This document shows, piece after piece, positions 7,185 to 13,651 of a stretch of DNA of 13,651 nt. The number at the start of each line of letters is the position of its first letter. The first letter of the stretch is position 1. Origin of the DNA: Armatimonadota bacterium (GTDB lineage Bacteria; Armatimonadota; UBA10988); assembly GCA_016183835.1 (NCBI GenBank), contig JACPDV010000435.1, forward strand, positions 1 through 13,651, read 5' to 3'. Both the position numbers and the translations under genes were made by a program. Under the pieces are notes generated by a model. That model did no database searches. It saw nothing but the letters and a program-made list of their open reading frames with translations, and was not told the origin of the DNA.

Positions 7185-8386
7185 CGATTACCGCCTCGTC
7201 CCGAGTGCCCGTCGCCGTCGCGCAAGACGGCGAAGATCATCTTGCCCTGCACCGTCTGCAGCAGGCTGGTGACCACCACGTCCACCACGCGCCCCACCTT
7301 GTGCTCGCCGTCCTCGACCACGACCATCGTGCCGTCGTCGAGGTAGGCCACGCCCTGCCCGGGGTCGCGCCCGAGCCGGATGACGTTGACCGTCAGCTCC
7401 TCCCCGGCGAGGACCACCGGCTTAAGCGACATGGCCAGGCGGTTGAGGTTCAGCACCGGCACGCCCTGCACGTCGGCCACCCGGTTCAGGTTGAAATCGT
7501 TGGTGACGATCGCCGCGTCCATGCTCGTGGCGAGCCGGATCAGCTTGCCGTCGACGCCGTCGAGGTCGTCCACCGGCGCCCCGTACTCGGCCGGGCGCAG
7601 CACGCGGAAGGTGGTCACCTGCTCCTTGATGCGGTTGAGCAGATCCAGCCCGCGCCGGCCGCGCGCGCGCTTCAGGTCGTCGGCCGAGTCGGCGATCTGC
7701 TGCAGCTCGTCGAGCACGAACTGCGGCAGGAGCAGCTCGCCCTCGACGAACCCGCTGGTCCACACGTCGAGCAGCCGGCCGTCGATGATCACGTTGGTAT
7801 CGAGGAGCTTCAGCCGGGCCAGTTGGTTCTCCGGCGCGCTGGCCTCTTCGGCCTCCACGTGCCGGCCGAACATGGCCACCAGCTCCTTTTTCATGCTGGT
7901 GATGAAGAGCACCCCGAGGAACACCGCGAAGAGATACACCACGGCGACCAGCAGGCCGCCGAACGTCGCCGAGCGGCTGACCAGCGGGCTCAGCAGCCAG
8001 GCCACGATCAGCCCGACCATCACGCCCACCAGCCCGGCCACCTTGTCGTCGGTGGGGAGCTGCTCGATGCGGGGCACCACCATCTCGATCCAGCGGAAGG
8101 CGTGCGACGCCAGGACGCTGGCGACCAGGATCCCGAACACCGTGACCAGGGCCACGAAGCCGGGCTCCGGCATGGGACGGAGGTTGTGACTGTTCAGGTA
8201 GAGCCAGTACCACGACCCCAGCTTGAGGCCCACCACCGCCCCGATGGCGGCCAGGATGGTGACGAAACTGATGTGCACGGGCTTGCGGTGCAGGATCACG
8301 AGGCCCCGCCCTTCCCGCGGCTCAGTCGGGGCCACGTCCGGCGCGCGCCTCCCGCGTTCCCTTTCCAGACCCTCCGAAGTACTCAT
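7181..8386 (-). CDS. Membrane PIN/TRAM-domain protein (YacL family)
   Basis: Membrane protein with a cytoplasmic PIN nuclease-like domain and a TRAM RNA-binding domain, like B. subtilis YacL, whose substrate is not settled. Of 401 residues, the first 35 are hydrophilic and charged; four membrane segments follow at about 38-60, 75-98, 115-136 and 143-165. The PIN domain (about 192-320) keeps the acidic site: D196 (LLDTNVIIDGR), E227 (VLDELQQ), D279 (GVDGK) and D297 (TNDFN), so nuclease activity is plausible. TRAM is at about 325-388 (GEELTVNVIRLGRDPGQGVAYLDDGTMVVVE). It overlaps radA by ATGA and ispDF by GTGA, four bases each, so the three are coupled. The neighbourhood matches the radA-yacL-isp block of other bacteria. 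Confidence 0.94.
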   Translation of the reverse strand: MSTSEGLERERGRRAPDVAPTEPREGRGLVILHRKPVHISFVTILAAIGAVVGLKLGSWYWLYLNSHNLRPMPEPGFVALVTVFGILVASVLASHAFRWIEMVVPRIEQLPTDDKVAGLVGVMVGLIVAWLLSPLVSRSATFGGLLVAVVYLFAVFLGVLFITSMKKELVAMFGRHVEAEEASAPENQLARLKLLDTNVIIDGRLLDVWTSGFVEGELLLPQFVLDELQQIADSADDLKRARGRRGLDLLNRIKEQVTTFRVLRPAEYGAPVDDLDGVDGKLIRLATSMDAAIVTNDFNLNRVADVQGVPVLNLNRLAMSLKPVVLAGEELTVNVIRLGRDPGQGVAYLDDGTMVVVEDGEHKVGRVVDVVVTSLLQTVQGKMIFAVLRDGDGHSGRGGNR

Positions 8387-9771
8387 GATGGCGTCACATC
8401 GCGTTCTGCCGCCGCTCGGCGGAGCATCTTCACCGCGTCCGCCACGCTTGCCACGCGGCGGAGCTCGATCCCCCCGGTCGACAACCGGCCAGAGCCGCCC
8501 CTGGCCGGCACGACCGCACTCTCGAACCCCAATCTCTGTGCCTCCTCCAGCCTCCGTGCCGTCTGACTCACCGCCCGCACCTCGCCTGTCAGCCCGATCT
8601 CTCCGAACACTACCGTTTCAGCGGGGAACGGAGTTCCCCGCGCGCTCGACGCCACCGCCAGCGCCACCGCCAGATCCGCTGCCGGCTCGCCCACGCGCAC
8701 CCCGCCCACCACATTCACATAGACGTCGCTGTGCGCGAGATGGATCCCCGCGTGCTGCTCCATCACGGCCAAGATCAAGTATACCCGCGCGAGGTCCACT
8801 CCATCGGCAACTCGTCGCGGCGTGGCGAACGGCGACGGCGCGACCAGCGCCTGCACCTCCAGGAGCAGCGGCCGCGCACCCTCCAGGGCCGCCAGCGCCA
8901 CCGTGCCCGGCACCCCCTCCGGCCGCTCAGCCAGGAGCAGCGCCGACGGATTGAGCACCTCGGTCAGCCCGCCGTCCCCCATCTCGAACAGCCCCACCTC
9001 GTTGGTCGAGCCGTACCGGTTCTTGCTCGCCCGCAGCACCTTCAGCGCCTGCAGCCGGTCGCCCTCGAAGAGGAGCACCACGTCCACGATGTGCTCCATC
9101 ACCTTGGGCCCGGCGAGATGCCCCTCCTTGGTCACGTGGCCCACCAGGAACACCGCCGTGCCCGTCTGCTTGGCCGCCTCGGCCAGCCGCCCGGCGCACT
9201 CGCGTACCTGCCCCACGCTCCCCGGCGCGGAATCCACATCCCCCGCGCGGAGCGTCTGCACCGAATCCACCACCGCCACCGCCGGTCGCTCGTCGCGCAC
9301 CAATTCCACCACCGCCTCCAGCTCGGTCCGGCAGAAGACCCGCATCGCCGAGCCGCCAAGCCCCAGCCGCTCGGCTCGCAGACGGAGCTGCTCGGGAGAC
9401 TCCTCGCCGGAGAAGTAGCACACGTCGCGGCCCGCCGCGGACAGCGCGCACCCAACCTGCAGGAGCAGCGTGGATTTGCCCACCCCCGGCTCACCCCCGA
9501 CCAGCACGACCGACCCCGGCACGATCCCCCCGCCCAGCACCCGGTCCAGCTCGCCGTAGCCGGTGGTCCAGCGCGCCTCGCCGGCGGAGCGCACGTCGCT
9601 CAGCGCCTGCCCGCGCACCGGCTCGCCCGTCCGCCGTGGGCGAGCCGCGGCCGCCGGGGCCTCCTCGGCCCGGAATTCCCCCCACGCCCCGCACTCCGGA
9701 CAGCGGCCCAACCAGCGTGCCGAAGCGTACCCGCACGCCGTGCAGCGATACTGCTGCCGCGGCTTCGTCAT
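8383..9771 (-). CDS. radA: DNA repair protein RadA (Sms)
   Basis: RecA-like ATPase and hexameric helicase that processes branched DNA in recombination. The 462-residue protein has the usual layout: N-terminal zinc finger with C10, C13, C24 and C27; Walker A GEPGVGKST (93-101); Walker B AVVDS (about 166-170); the RadA-specific KNRYG (250-254, usually KNRFG); and a C-terminal Lon-protease-like domain (about 285-450) with VNVVGGVRVGEPAADLA, lacking a protease Ser as in other RadA. The start is ATG at 9771, just before the zinc finger, with a weak ribosome site. It is the first gene after the promoter at 9826-9854 and heads the five-gene unit. Its stop overlaps the next ATG by 4 bases. Confidence 0.98.
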   Translation of the reverse strand: MTKPRQQYRCTACGYASARWLGRCPECGAWGEFRAEEAPAAAARPRRTGEPVRGQALSDVRSAGEARWTTGYGELDRVLGGGIVPGSVVLVGGEPGVGKSTLLLQVGCALSAAGRDVCYFSGEESPEQLRLRAERLGLGGSAMRVFCRTELEAVVELVRDERPAVAVVDSVQTLRAGDVDSAPGSVGQVRECAGRLAEAAKQTGTAVFLVGHVTKEGHLAGPKVMEHIVDVVLLFEGDRLQALKVLRASKNRYGSTNEVGLFEMGDGGLTEVLNPSALLLAERPEGVPGTVALAALEGARPLLLEVQALVAPSPFATPRRVADGVDLARVYLILAVMEQHAGIHLAHSDVYVNVVGGVRVGEPAADLAVALAVASSARGTPFPAETVVFGEIGLTGEVRAVSQTARRLEEAQRLGFESAVVPARGGSGRLSTGGIELRRVASVADAVKMLRRAAAERDVTPS

Positions 9772-9825
9772 CCGTGTGTTCCGATCCGTGTCGCCACCCG
9801 TACGCCCTGCCCAACTCCGCCGCGG

Positions 9826-9854
9826 AGTGTAGCACTTGCACCCATGCCGGTCAA
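9826..9854 (-). promoter_or_regulatory. Sigma-70 type promoter of the radA operon
   Basis: On the minus strand, TTGACC (9849-9854, 5 of 6 to consensus), a spacer of exactly 17 bases, then TACACT (9826-9831, 4 of 6). Transcription would begin near 9819, giving a leader of about 48 bases before the radA ATG. It is well placed in the only sizeable gap of the minus strand and would serve radA, the PIN/TRAM gene, ispDF, hpf and the small unknown gene. I see no further promoter before those genes. Confidence 0.65.
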
Positions 9855-9907
9855 ACCGCTAAGCAGCCACCCCGAGTTGTTGTCAAGCGCGCCAACAGCG
9901 CCGGTAG

Positions 9908-9926
9908 GGGCGAGGTCTCCTCGCCC
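9908..9926 (+). repeat. Hairpin of REP unit 1
   Basis: Perfect 8-bp stem with a 3-base loop, preceded by GTAG (9904-9907). GC-rich and very stable; no T-run follows on either strand. Confidence 0.75.
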
Positions 9927-9973
9927 GTCCGGCCGACCGAGATCGCGCGCAGAGCGCTCCCACCTCGCGCATC

Positions 9974-9992
9974 GGGCGGGGAGACCCCGCCC
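9974..9992 (-). repeat. Hairpin of REP unit 2
   Basis: Perfect 8-bp stem with a 3-base loop; on the minus strand it is preceded by GTAGG, the mirror of unit 1. It is the first strong structure after the stop codon of the exported-protein gene and may protect that mRNA's 3' end. Confidence 0.75.
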
Positions 9993-10036
9993 CTACCTTG
10001 GGCCGGACAGCGACTCGGGCACGGTGCTTAGCGGCC

Positions 10037-12784
10037 TCACCGAAAGCGGTAGACGTGCACCGCGTAGCGCCCGAAGCGGTCCTCCACGGACCCGCCGCGG
10101 CGCGCCACCCGGCGGTCCTCGAACAGCACTTCGGCCGGCCCGTCGCCCAGCGCAGGCAGCCGGGCGGTGACCTCCTGCTCGCCCGTGTTGACGGCCACCA
10201 CCGTGGTCGTGCCCGCCACCGTCCGGCGCCACACCCATAGCTTGCCGCCGGGCACGTCCAGGCTCTCGGCCTGGTCCGCGACGGGCGCCGCGAGCACCGG
10301 CTCCAGCGCGTGGATCTGACCCACCACCCGCGACAGCGCCTCCCACGCCGCCGGCACGTCGGCCACGGTGGGCCAGTCTTTCGCCTCGGCCGCATACCAC
10401 CACCACCACAGCCCGTTGATGTGTTGCGTGATACCCGCATAGGCGGCGCCGCGCAGCCAGTCGGGATCAGGCTGGAACCGGGCCGGGTCGAACACGCCGC
10501 CGCCGCGCACCACCTCGAGCTGTTTCCGGTCGTAACAGTGCACCAGCAAGGTGAGCGGGCATTCCGGGCCGAGCAGCCGGCGATGCTCCTGCAACTGCCC
10601 GACCACGCCGCCCGGCGTGGTGTAGGCCTGCGTCCAGTGCGTGTCAAAGCTCCGCCGGTAGCGCGCCATCCCGTTGCCCCAGGTGGTCACCACCACCGGG
10701 TGATAGGGGTCGAGCGCGCGGATGGCGTCGGCGTACGCGATCAGTTGCCGCGGCGACACGTACTGGCCCGGCACCTCCGGCTCGTCGAACAGGTACCAGC
10801 AGAACAGGCCGGGGTGATCGCACAGCGCGGCCACGCGGCGCTGGACCATGTCCATGTTGCCCTGCACCAGCCCGCGCCCGGAGCCGTTGCCGCGGTCGAA
10901 GCCGATGAACACCCGCAGCCCGTTGCTCCACGCCGCATCCAGGTACCGCCGGGCCGCCGCGTCGTCCTGGCTGCCCTCCCACTCGTAGGTGTGGACCACG
11001 TCGAAGCCGGCCTTCTTGACCCGCGGCATCTGCGCGGGTGTGACCTGGTAGATGCCGCACGGGAAGATGCGCTTGCCGGCGCATTCGTAGGCGCCGTCCA
11101 GCGCCGCGTCCCTGGCCGCCACCGTCAGTTCGTTCAGCCCCGGCCGCCAGCCGCCCTCGGGGAGCACGCGCGGCTTGCCGCCGGCTCCGCTCACCCGGGC
11201 GGCCCGCTCGCCGGATCGCGCCTCCAGCGTCACCGGTCTGCCCGCCACGTCGTCGGCCACGCCGAGCACCACCGGCTGGTCCGCGGTGGTCACCCGCTGC
11301 AACAGACCCGACAACGTCGGCGCCGTGGTGTCGCGATCCTCCGCGGCAGTCTGCTCGAACGACCACGTCGCGCTCGCCTGGTAGCCCGGTGCCAGCACCC
11401 GCCAGAACCAGGTGCCGCTGGGGATCGCCCGCGGCACCGTCCAGCTCTCGTCTTGCGTCTCCTTGCGTACCAGCCCGTCCGCAGGGAACTCCGAGGCACG
11501 GCTCAGCTCCACTGTGTAGCGCTCCACCGACGCATCGGGCCGCCAGGCGAGCGTGGGCGTGTTATCGTCGAGCCGGGCCTTCGGCAGCGGCCCGGCCAGG
11601 GCGATGGCGCCGTGTACGCGCTCCAGCTCGAGGTCGTCAAACCAGGCTGTGCCCACCGCACGCACCGCCAGGAAGATCACGGCGTAGCCGGCGTCGTCCG
11701 GCGCACGCAGTACGGTCGACTCTCGCTGTGTCCAGCCGTGGTCGCCGAACAGGTCGCAGGCGTAGTCGCCCGGGGCCAGCCACTTCCCCGCCTTGTCCGC
11801 CCATTCGACGATCAGCCCGGCGCCGACACTGCTCATGCGGCCTTCGCGCGCGGTCACGCCCTGCGTGCGCACCCAGGTTCGCGCGCGGTAGCGCGAACCG
11901 CCGGCGACCGGGATCTGCCGCGTGATGTAGACGCTGTCCCGTGCCGGATCCCCCACCGTCAGCCGGGCGCAGCGCCGGCCGGCGTGCGCCAGGTCCTCCA
12001 CCACCGCGCCGTTGCCCGGCACGTTCCACCCGTCCGGGCCGTCCTCGAACCCGCCGTTCGCGACGTCGGCGGGCTGCCGCCAGCGGGTGCGCTGATCGAG
12101 CACGGCGGCACGCTGTGCGGCGCTCGCGTCGTCGTAGGCGGTGGGCGTGAGCGTGGCGCTGAGCTGCGCCCGCGGTCCCGCGCCCTGCCACACGGCGATG
12201 ATCCGCAGCGCCTTCTCGTCGTTCGCCCGGAAGTCCTGGAAGAGCCAGTTGCCGGACTGCTTCTCGCAGCTCCAGGCCAGCGACAGCTTCGGCTGTTCCA
12301 GGACCAGCCGGCGCCCGACCGCCATGCACTCGCAATGGTCCACCGCGGCCTGCTGCAGGCGGTCGTCGAGCTGGTAGACCACCCCGCCATCGGCGGCGCA
12401 GACGCTGGCGGCGGGCACCAGCAAGCCGAACTCGCAGGGCCCCTCGCGCTTCACCGCGGCGTCCACGGCCCACGTGGCGGATTCGGCGCTGAGCGTCAGG
12501 GTCACCGTCACGGGCCCGTCGTCCGGCACGTCGCGGCGCCAGATGAGGGCGGCACGCTCCGCGGTCCGCTCGACGGTCAGCTTGGCCTGGTCCAGGCCGA
12601 AGTTGCCGCCCTTCCAGTCGGGCTTGTACGCGCTGAACCCGGCGTGGCTGCAGACCGCCGTGCCGCGGTAGCGGACGACGCCGGGGCCGGCGTCGCGGGT
12701 CTCGGCCGACCACGGGCCGAAGGTGACGGTCTCGGCGAGGGCCACGGCCGGCAGCAGCAGGAGCGCCGTGAGGAGCGTGCGCAT
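10037..12784 (-). CDS. Exported multi-domain glycoside hydrolase-like protein
   Basis: Predicted secreted carbohydrate-active protein of 915 residues, substrate unknown. A signal peptide (MRTLLTALLLLPAVALA, cut near 18) fixes the start at ATG 12784, with GGAG (12793-12796 reversed) 8 bases before it; the frame stays open further upstream only as a shadow of gnd. Domains by eye: a beta-rich N-terminal domain with several Cys (about 20-235); a CBM4/9-like jelly roll (about 242-392; NGGFEDGPDGWNV start, AWFDDLELER end); a fibronectin-III-like domain (about 405-480; TPTLAWRPDASVERYTVELS, GTWFWRV); an Ig-like stretch (about 487-565); a glycosidase-like barrel (about 570-830); and a small C-terminal beta domain (about 835-915). 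In the barrel E668 of WYLFDEPE fits a GH-A clan acid/base, and WWWWY (793-797) near E800 may line the site. The nucleophile is not certain. It lies 20 bases after gnd. Family (GH5, GH42 or GH2-like) is not resolved. Confidence 0.8.
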   Translation of the reverse strand: MRTLLTALLLLPAVALAETVTFGPWSAETRDAGPGVVRYRGTAVCSHAGFSAYKPDWKGGNFGLDQAKLTVERTAERAALIWRRDVPDDGPVTVTLTLSAESATWAVDAAVKREGPCEFGLLVPAASVCAADGGVVYQLDDRLQQAAVDHCECMAVGRRLVLEQPKLSLAWSCEKQSGNWLFQDFRANDEKALRIIAVWQGAGPRAQLSATLTPTAYDDASAAQRAAVLDQRTRWRQPADVANGGFEDGPDGWNVPGNGAVVEDLAHAGRRCARLTVGDPARDSVYITRQIPVAGGSRYRARTWVRTQGVTAREGRMSSVGAGLIVEWADKAGKWLAPGDYACDLFGDHGWTQRESTVLRAPDDAGYAVIFLAVRAVGTAWFDDLELERVHGAIALAGPLPKARLDDNTPTLAWRPDASVERYTVELSRASEFPADGLVRKETQDESWTVPRAIPSGTWFWRVLAPGYQASATWSFEQTAAEDRDTTAPTLSGLLQRVTTADQPVVLGVADDVAGRPVTLEARSGERAARVSGAGGKPRVLPEGGWRPGLNELTVAARDAALDGAYECAGKRIFPCGIYQVTPAQMPRVKKAGFDVVHTYEWEGSQDDAAARRYLDAAWSNGLRVFIGFDRGNGSGRGLVQGNMDMVQRRVAALCDHPGLFCWYLFDEPEVPGQYVSPRQLIAYADAIRALDPYHPVVVTTWGNGMARYRRSFDTHWTQAYTTPGGVVGQLQEHRRLLGPECPLTLLVHCYDRKQLEVVRGGGVFDPARFQPDPDWLRGAAYAGITQHINGLWWWWYAAEAKDWPTVADVPAAWEALSRVVGQIHALEPVLAAPVADQAESLDVPGGKLWVWRRTVAGTTTVVAVNTGEQEVTARLPALGDGPAEVLFEDRRVARRGGSVEDRFGRYAVHVYRFR

Positions 12785-12804
12785 GGGGCTGTCTCCGGTC
12801 CGGG

Positions 12805-13651
12805 CTACTCCAGCCACTCGGTGTGGAACACGCCCGGCTTGTCGATGCGCTCGTAGGTGTGCGCGCCGAAATAGTCGCGCTGCGCCTGGAGCAGGTTGGC
12901 CGGCAGCCGAGGGCAGCGGTAGCTGTCGTAGTACGCCAGCGCCGAGCTGAACGCCGGCACCGGCACACCCATCTGCGCGGCCACCATCACCACCCAGCGC
13001 CAGGCGTCCTGCGCGCGGCCCACCACGTCCCTGAAGAACGGATCGAGGAGCAGGTTGGCCAGCGCGGGATCGCGCTCGAACGCGTCGGTAATGCGATGCA
13101 GGAAACGTGCCCTGATGATGCAGCCACCGCGCCAGAGCTTGGCGATTTCGCCGAAGTTCAGCTCCCAGCCGTTGTCGCGCCCGGCCTCGCGCATCAGCGC
13201 GAAGCCCTGCGCGTAGCTGCAGATCTTGCTGGCGTAGAGCGCCTGGCGGACCGACTCGACAAGCCGCTCGCGGTCCTCGGCGAGCGCGTGCGGCTGCGGA
13301 CCGGGGAGCACTTCGGCCGCCGCCACGCGCTCGGCCTTGATGGCGGAGATGCAGCGCGCGAAAACCGCCTCGGCGATGGTCGGCGCGGGCACGCCCAGGT
13401 CGAGGGCCGACTGGCTCGTCCACTTGCCGGTGCCCTTCTGCCCGGCGGTGTCGAGGATCAGCTCCACCAGCGGCTCGCCCGTCTCAGGGTCGCTGCGACT
13501 GAGAATGTCGCGGGTGATCTCGATCAGGTAGGAGTCGAGGTCGCCTGCGTTCCACTCGCCGAAGACCTGGTGCAGCTCGGCGGCGCCCATCCCGGCGCAG
13601 TGCTTGAGGAGGAAGTAGGCTTCGCAGATCAGCTGCATGTCGCCGTACTCG
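12805..13651 (-). CDS. gnd: 6-phosphogluconate dehydrogenase, decarboxylating (5' end outside window)
   Basis: Oxidative pentose phosphate enzyme: 6-phosphogluconate + NADP+ (or NAD+) to ribulose 5-phosphate, CO2 and NAD(P)H. The visible 281 or so C-terminal residues start at EYGDMQLI, the end of the conserved HNGIEYGDMQ motif, so the Rossmann domain and about 190 residues lie beyond 13651. Seen here: GQKGTGKWTSQSALDLGVP, the substrate-site WRGGCIIRA, AFSSALAYYDSYR, LPANLLQAQRDYFGAHTYER and the usual C-terminal FHTEWLE. These match the long, homodimeric decarboxylating form rather than the short YqeC/GntZ type. The stop at 12805 is 20 bases before the next ATG, so the exported protein is probably co-transcribed. 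Confidence 0.97.
   Translation of the reverse strand, partial: EYGDMQLICEAYFLLKHCAGMGAAELHQVFGEWNAGDLDSYLIEITRDILSRSDPETGEPLVELILDTAGQKGTGKWTSQSALDLGVPAPTIAEAVFARCISAIKAERVAAAEVLPGPQPHALAEDRERLVESVRQALYASKICSYAQGFALMREAGRDNGWELNFGEIAKLWRGGCIIRARFLHRITDAFERDPALANLLLDPFFRDVVGRAQDAWRWVVMVAAQMGVPVPAFSSALAYYDSYRCPRLPANLLQAQRDYFGAHTYERIDKPGVFHTEWLE

Larger units (their letters stand above)
9903..9997. repeat. REPIN-like element: two inverted GTAG-hairpin (REP) units
   Basis: Unit 1 (9903-9926) reads GGTA then a perfect 8-bp stem GGGCGAGG / CCTCGCCC with loop TCT. Unit 2 (9974-9997, inverted) is GGGCGGGG / CCCCGCCC with loop AGA, then CTACC. Read in the same direction the two 24-base units match at 22 positions. 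The two differences sit at paired stem positions (A:T in one, G:C in the other), so the stem is kept. A GTAG 5' to a hairpin, and two units in inverted order with a 47-base middle, is the known form of REP sequences and REPINs moved by RAYT (TnpA-REP) transposases. No such transposase gene is in the window. The element sits downstream of the exported-protein gene and could stabilise or end its mRNA. Confidence 0.65.
9772..10036. other. Intergenic region between the exported protein gene and radA
   Basis: This 265-base gap is the only stretch in the window clearly free of genes. It holds the radA leader and promoter (to 9854), a lone perfect TTGACA (9881-9886 reversed) without a good -10, the REPIN-like element (9903-9997), and a further inverted pair GTCCGGCC (9927-9934) and GGCCGGAC (10001-10008). 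No tRNA, small RNA or convincing small gene was seen. No T-run follows the hairpins, so a classic intrinsic terminator for the upstream unit is not evident. Confidence 0.8.

Noticed and set aside
7205..8566. 453-codon open frame on the plus strand opposite the PIN/TRAM gene
   Set aside because: His/Gln/Pro/Asp-rich antisense shadow of a well-supported gene.
9881..9886. Perfect TTGACA on the minus strand upstream of radA as a second promoter
   Set aside because: At 16-18 bases spacing the best -10 is CTTAGC/GCTTAG-like, a poor match; the downstream TTGACC-N17-TACACT is clearly better.
9841..9900. Small gene starting at the ATG near 9844 on the plus strand
   Set aside because: Runs through the promoter and repeat, Arg/Pro-rich, with no ribosome site.
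9974..9992. Rho-independent terminator for the gnd unit
   Set aside because: Stem is strong, but no T-run follows in the sense direction (the next bases are GATGCGCG).
9903..9997. CRISPR array
   Set aside because: Only two units, and they are inverted rather than direct, with no spacer series or cas gene.
10310..12856. 848-codon open frame on the plus strand opposite the exported-protein gene
   Set aside because: Composition rich in Arg, His, Pro and Ala, no family motif, while the minus strand carries clear domains and a signal peptide.
10037..13423. Reading the exported protein from an upstream start as 1128 residues
   Set aside because: The extra N-terminal part lies on gnd in another frame; the ATG at 12784 has a ribosome site and begins a signal peptide.

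Overview
This is a GC-rich (roughly 70% by eye) stretch of bacterial chromosome, almost wholly coding, with typical housekeeping genes and no phage, plasmid or CRISPR signs. The third codon position is strongly G/C and the genes are packed with 4-7 bp overlaps. The lineage cannot be fixed from the window. A fused siroheme decarboxylase, an IspD-IspF fusion, a radA-PIN/TRAM-isp block and a large exported multi-domain glycosidase-like protein would suit a poorly sampled environmental phylum (Armatimonadota- or Hydrogenedentota-like is a guess, not a result).

Left part, plus strand (1-5109): tsaD (5' end outside the window), then a PAS-PAS-PAS histidine-kinase-like gene, then holA (DNA polymerase III delta), then a single-chain AhbA-AhbB siroheme decarboxylase. 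The first three overlap at their ends and look co-transcribed. ahbAB starts 15 bases after the holA stop and may also have its own leaderless promoter. Two of these genes are broken in this sequence. The kinase has one extra C near 1036-1037. holA changes frame near 3090-3105 and also seems to lack a short conserved strand there. As holA is essential, the likeliest explanation is a sequence or assembly fault, but this needs checking.

Right part, minus strand (13651 down to 5113): two units. The first is gnd (6-phosphogluconate dehydrogenase, 5' end outside the window) followed by a 915-residue exported protein with a carbohydrate-binding-like module, a fibronectin-like module and a glycosidase-like barrel. 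It ends at 10037. A 196-base gap (9841-10036) follows that holds a REPIN-like pair of inverted GTAG-hairpins with compensatory stem changes. A good sigma-70 promoter (TTGACC, 17 bases, TACACT) then drives radA - PIN/TRAM membrane protein - ispDF - hpf - a small unknown gene, coupled by 4 bp overlaps or gaps of 7-13 bases. This resembles the Firmicutes radA-disA-yacL-ispD-ispF block but lacks disA.

The two halves converge head-on at 5110-5112, with only three bases between the stop codons and no terminator. I see no clear new defence or mobile system. The most notable items are the REPIN-like element, the fused siroheme decarboxylase, the architecture of the exported protein, the kinase without a usual phosphoacceptor site, and the two gene breaks.
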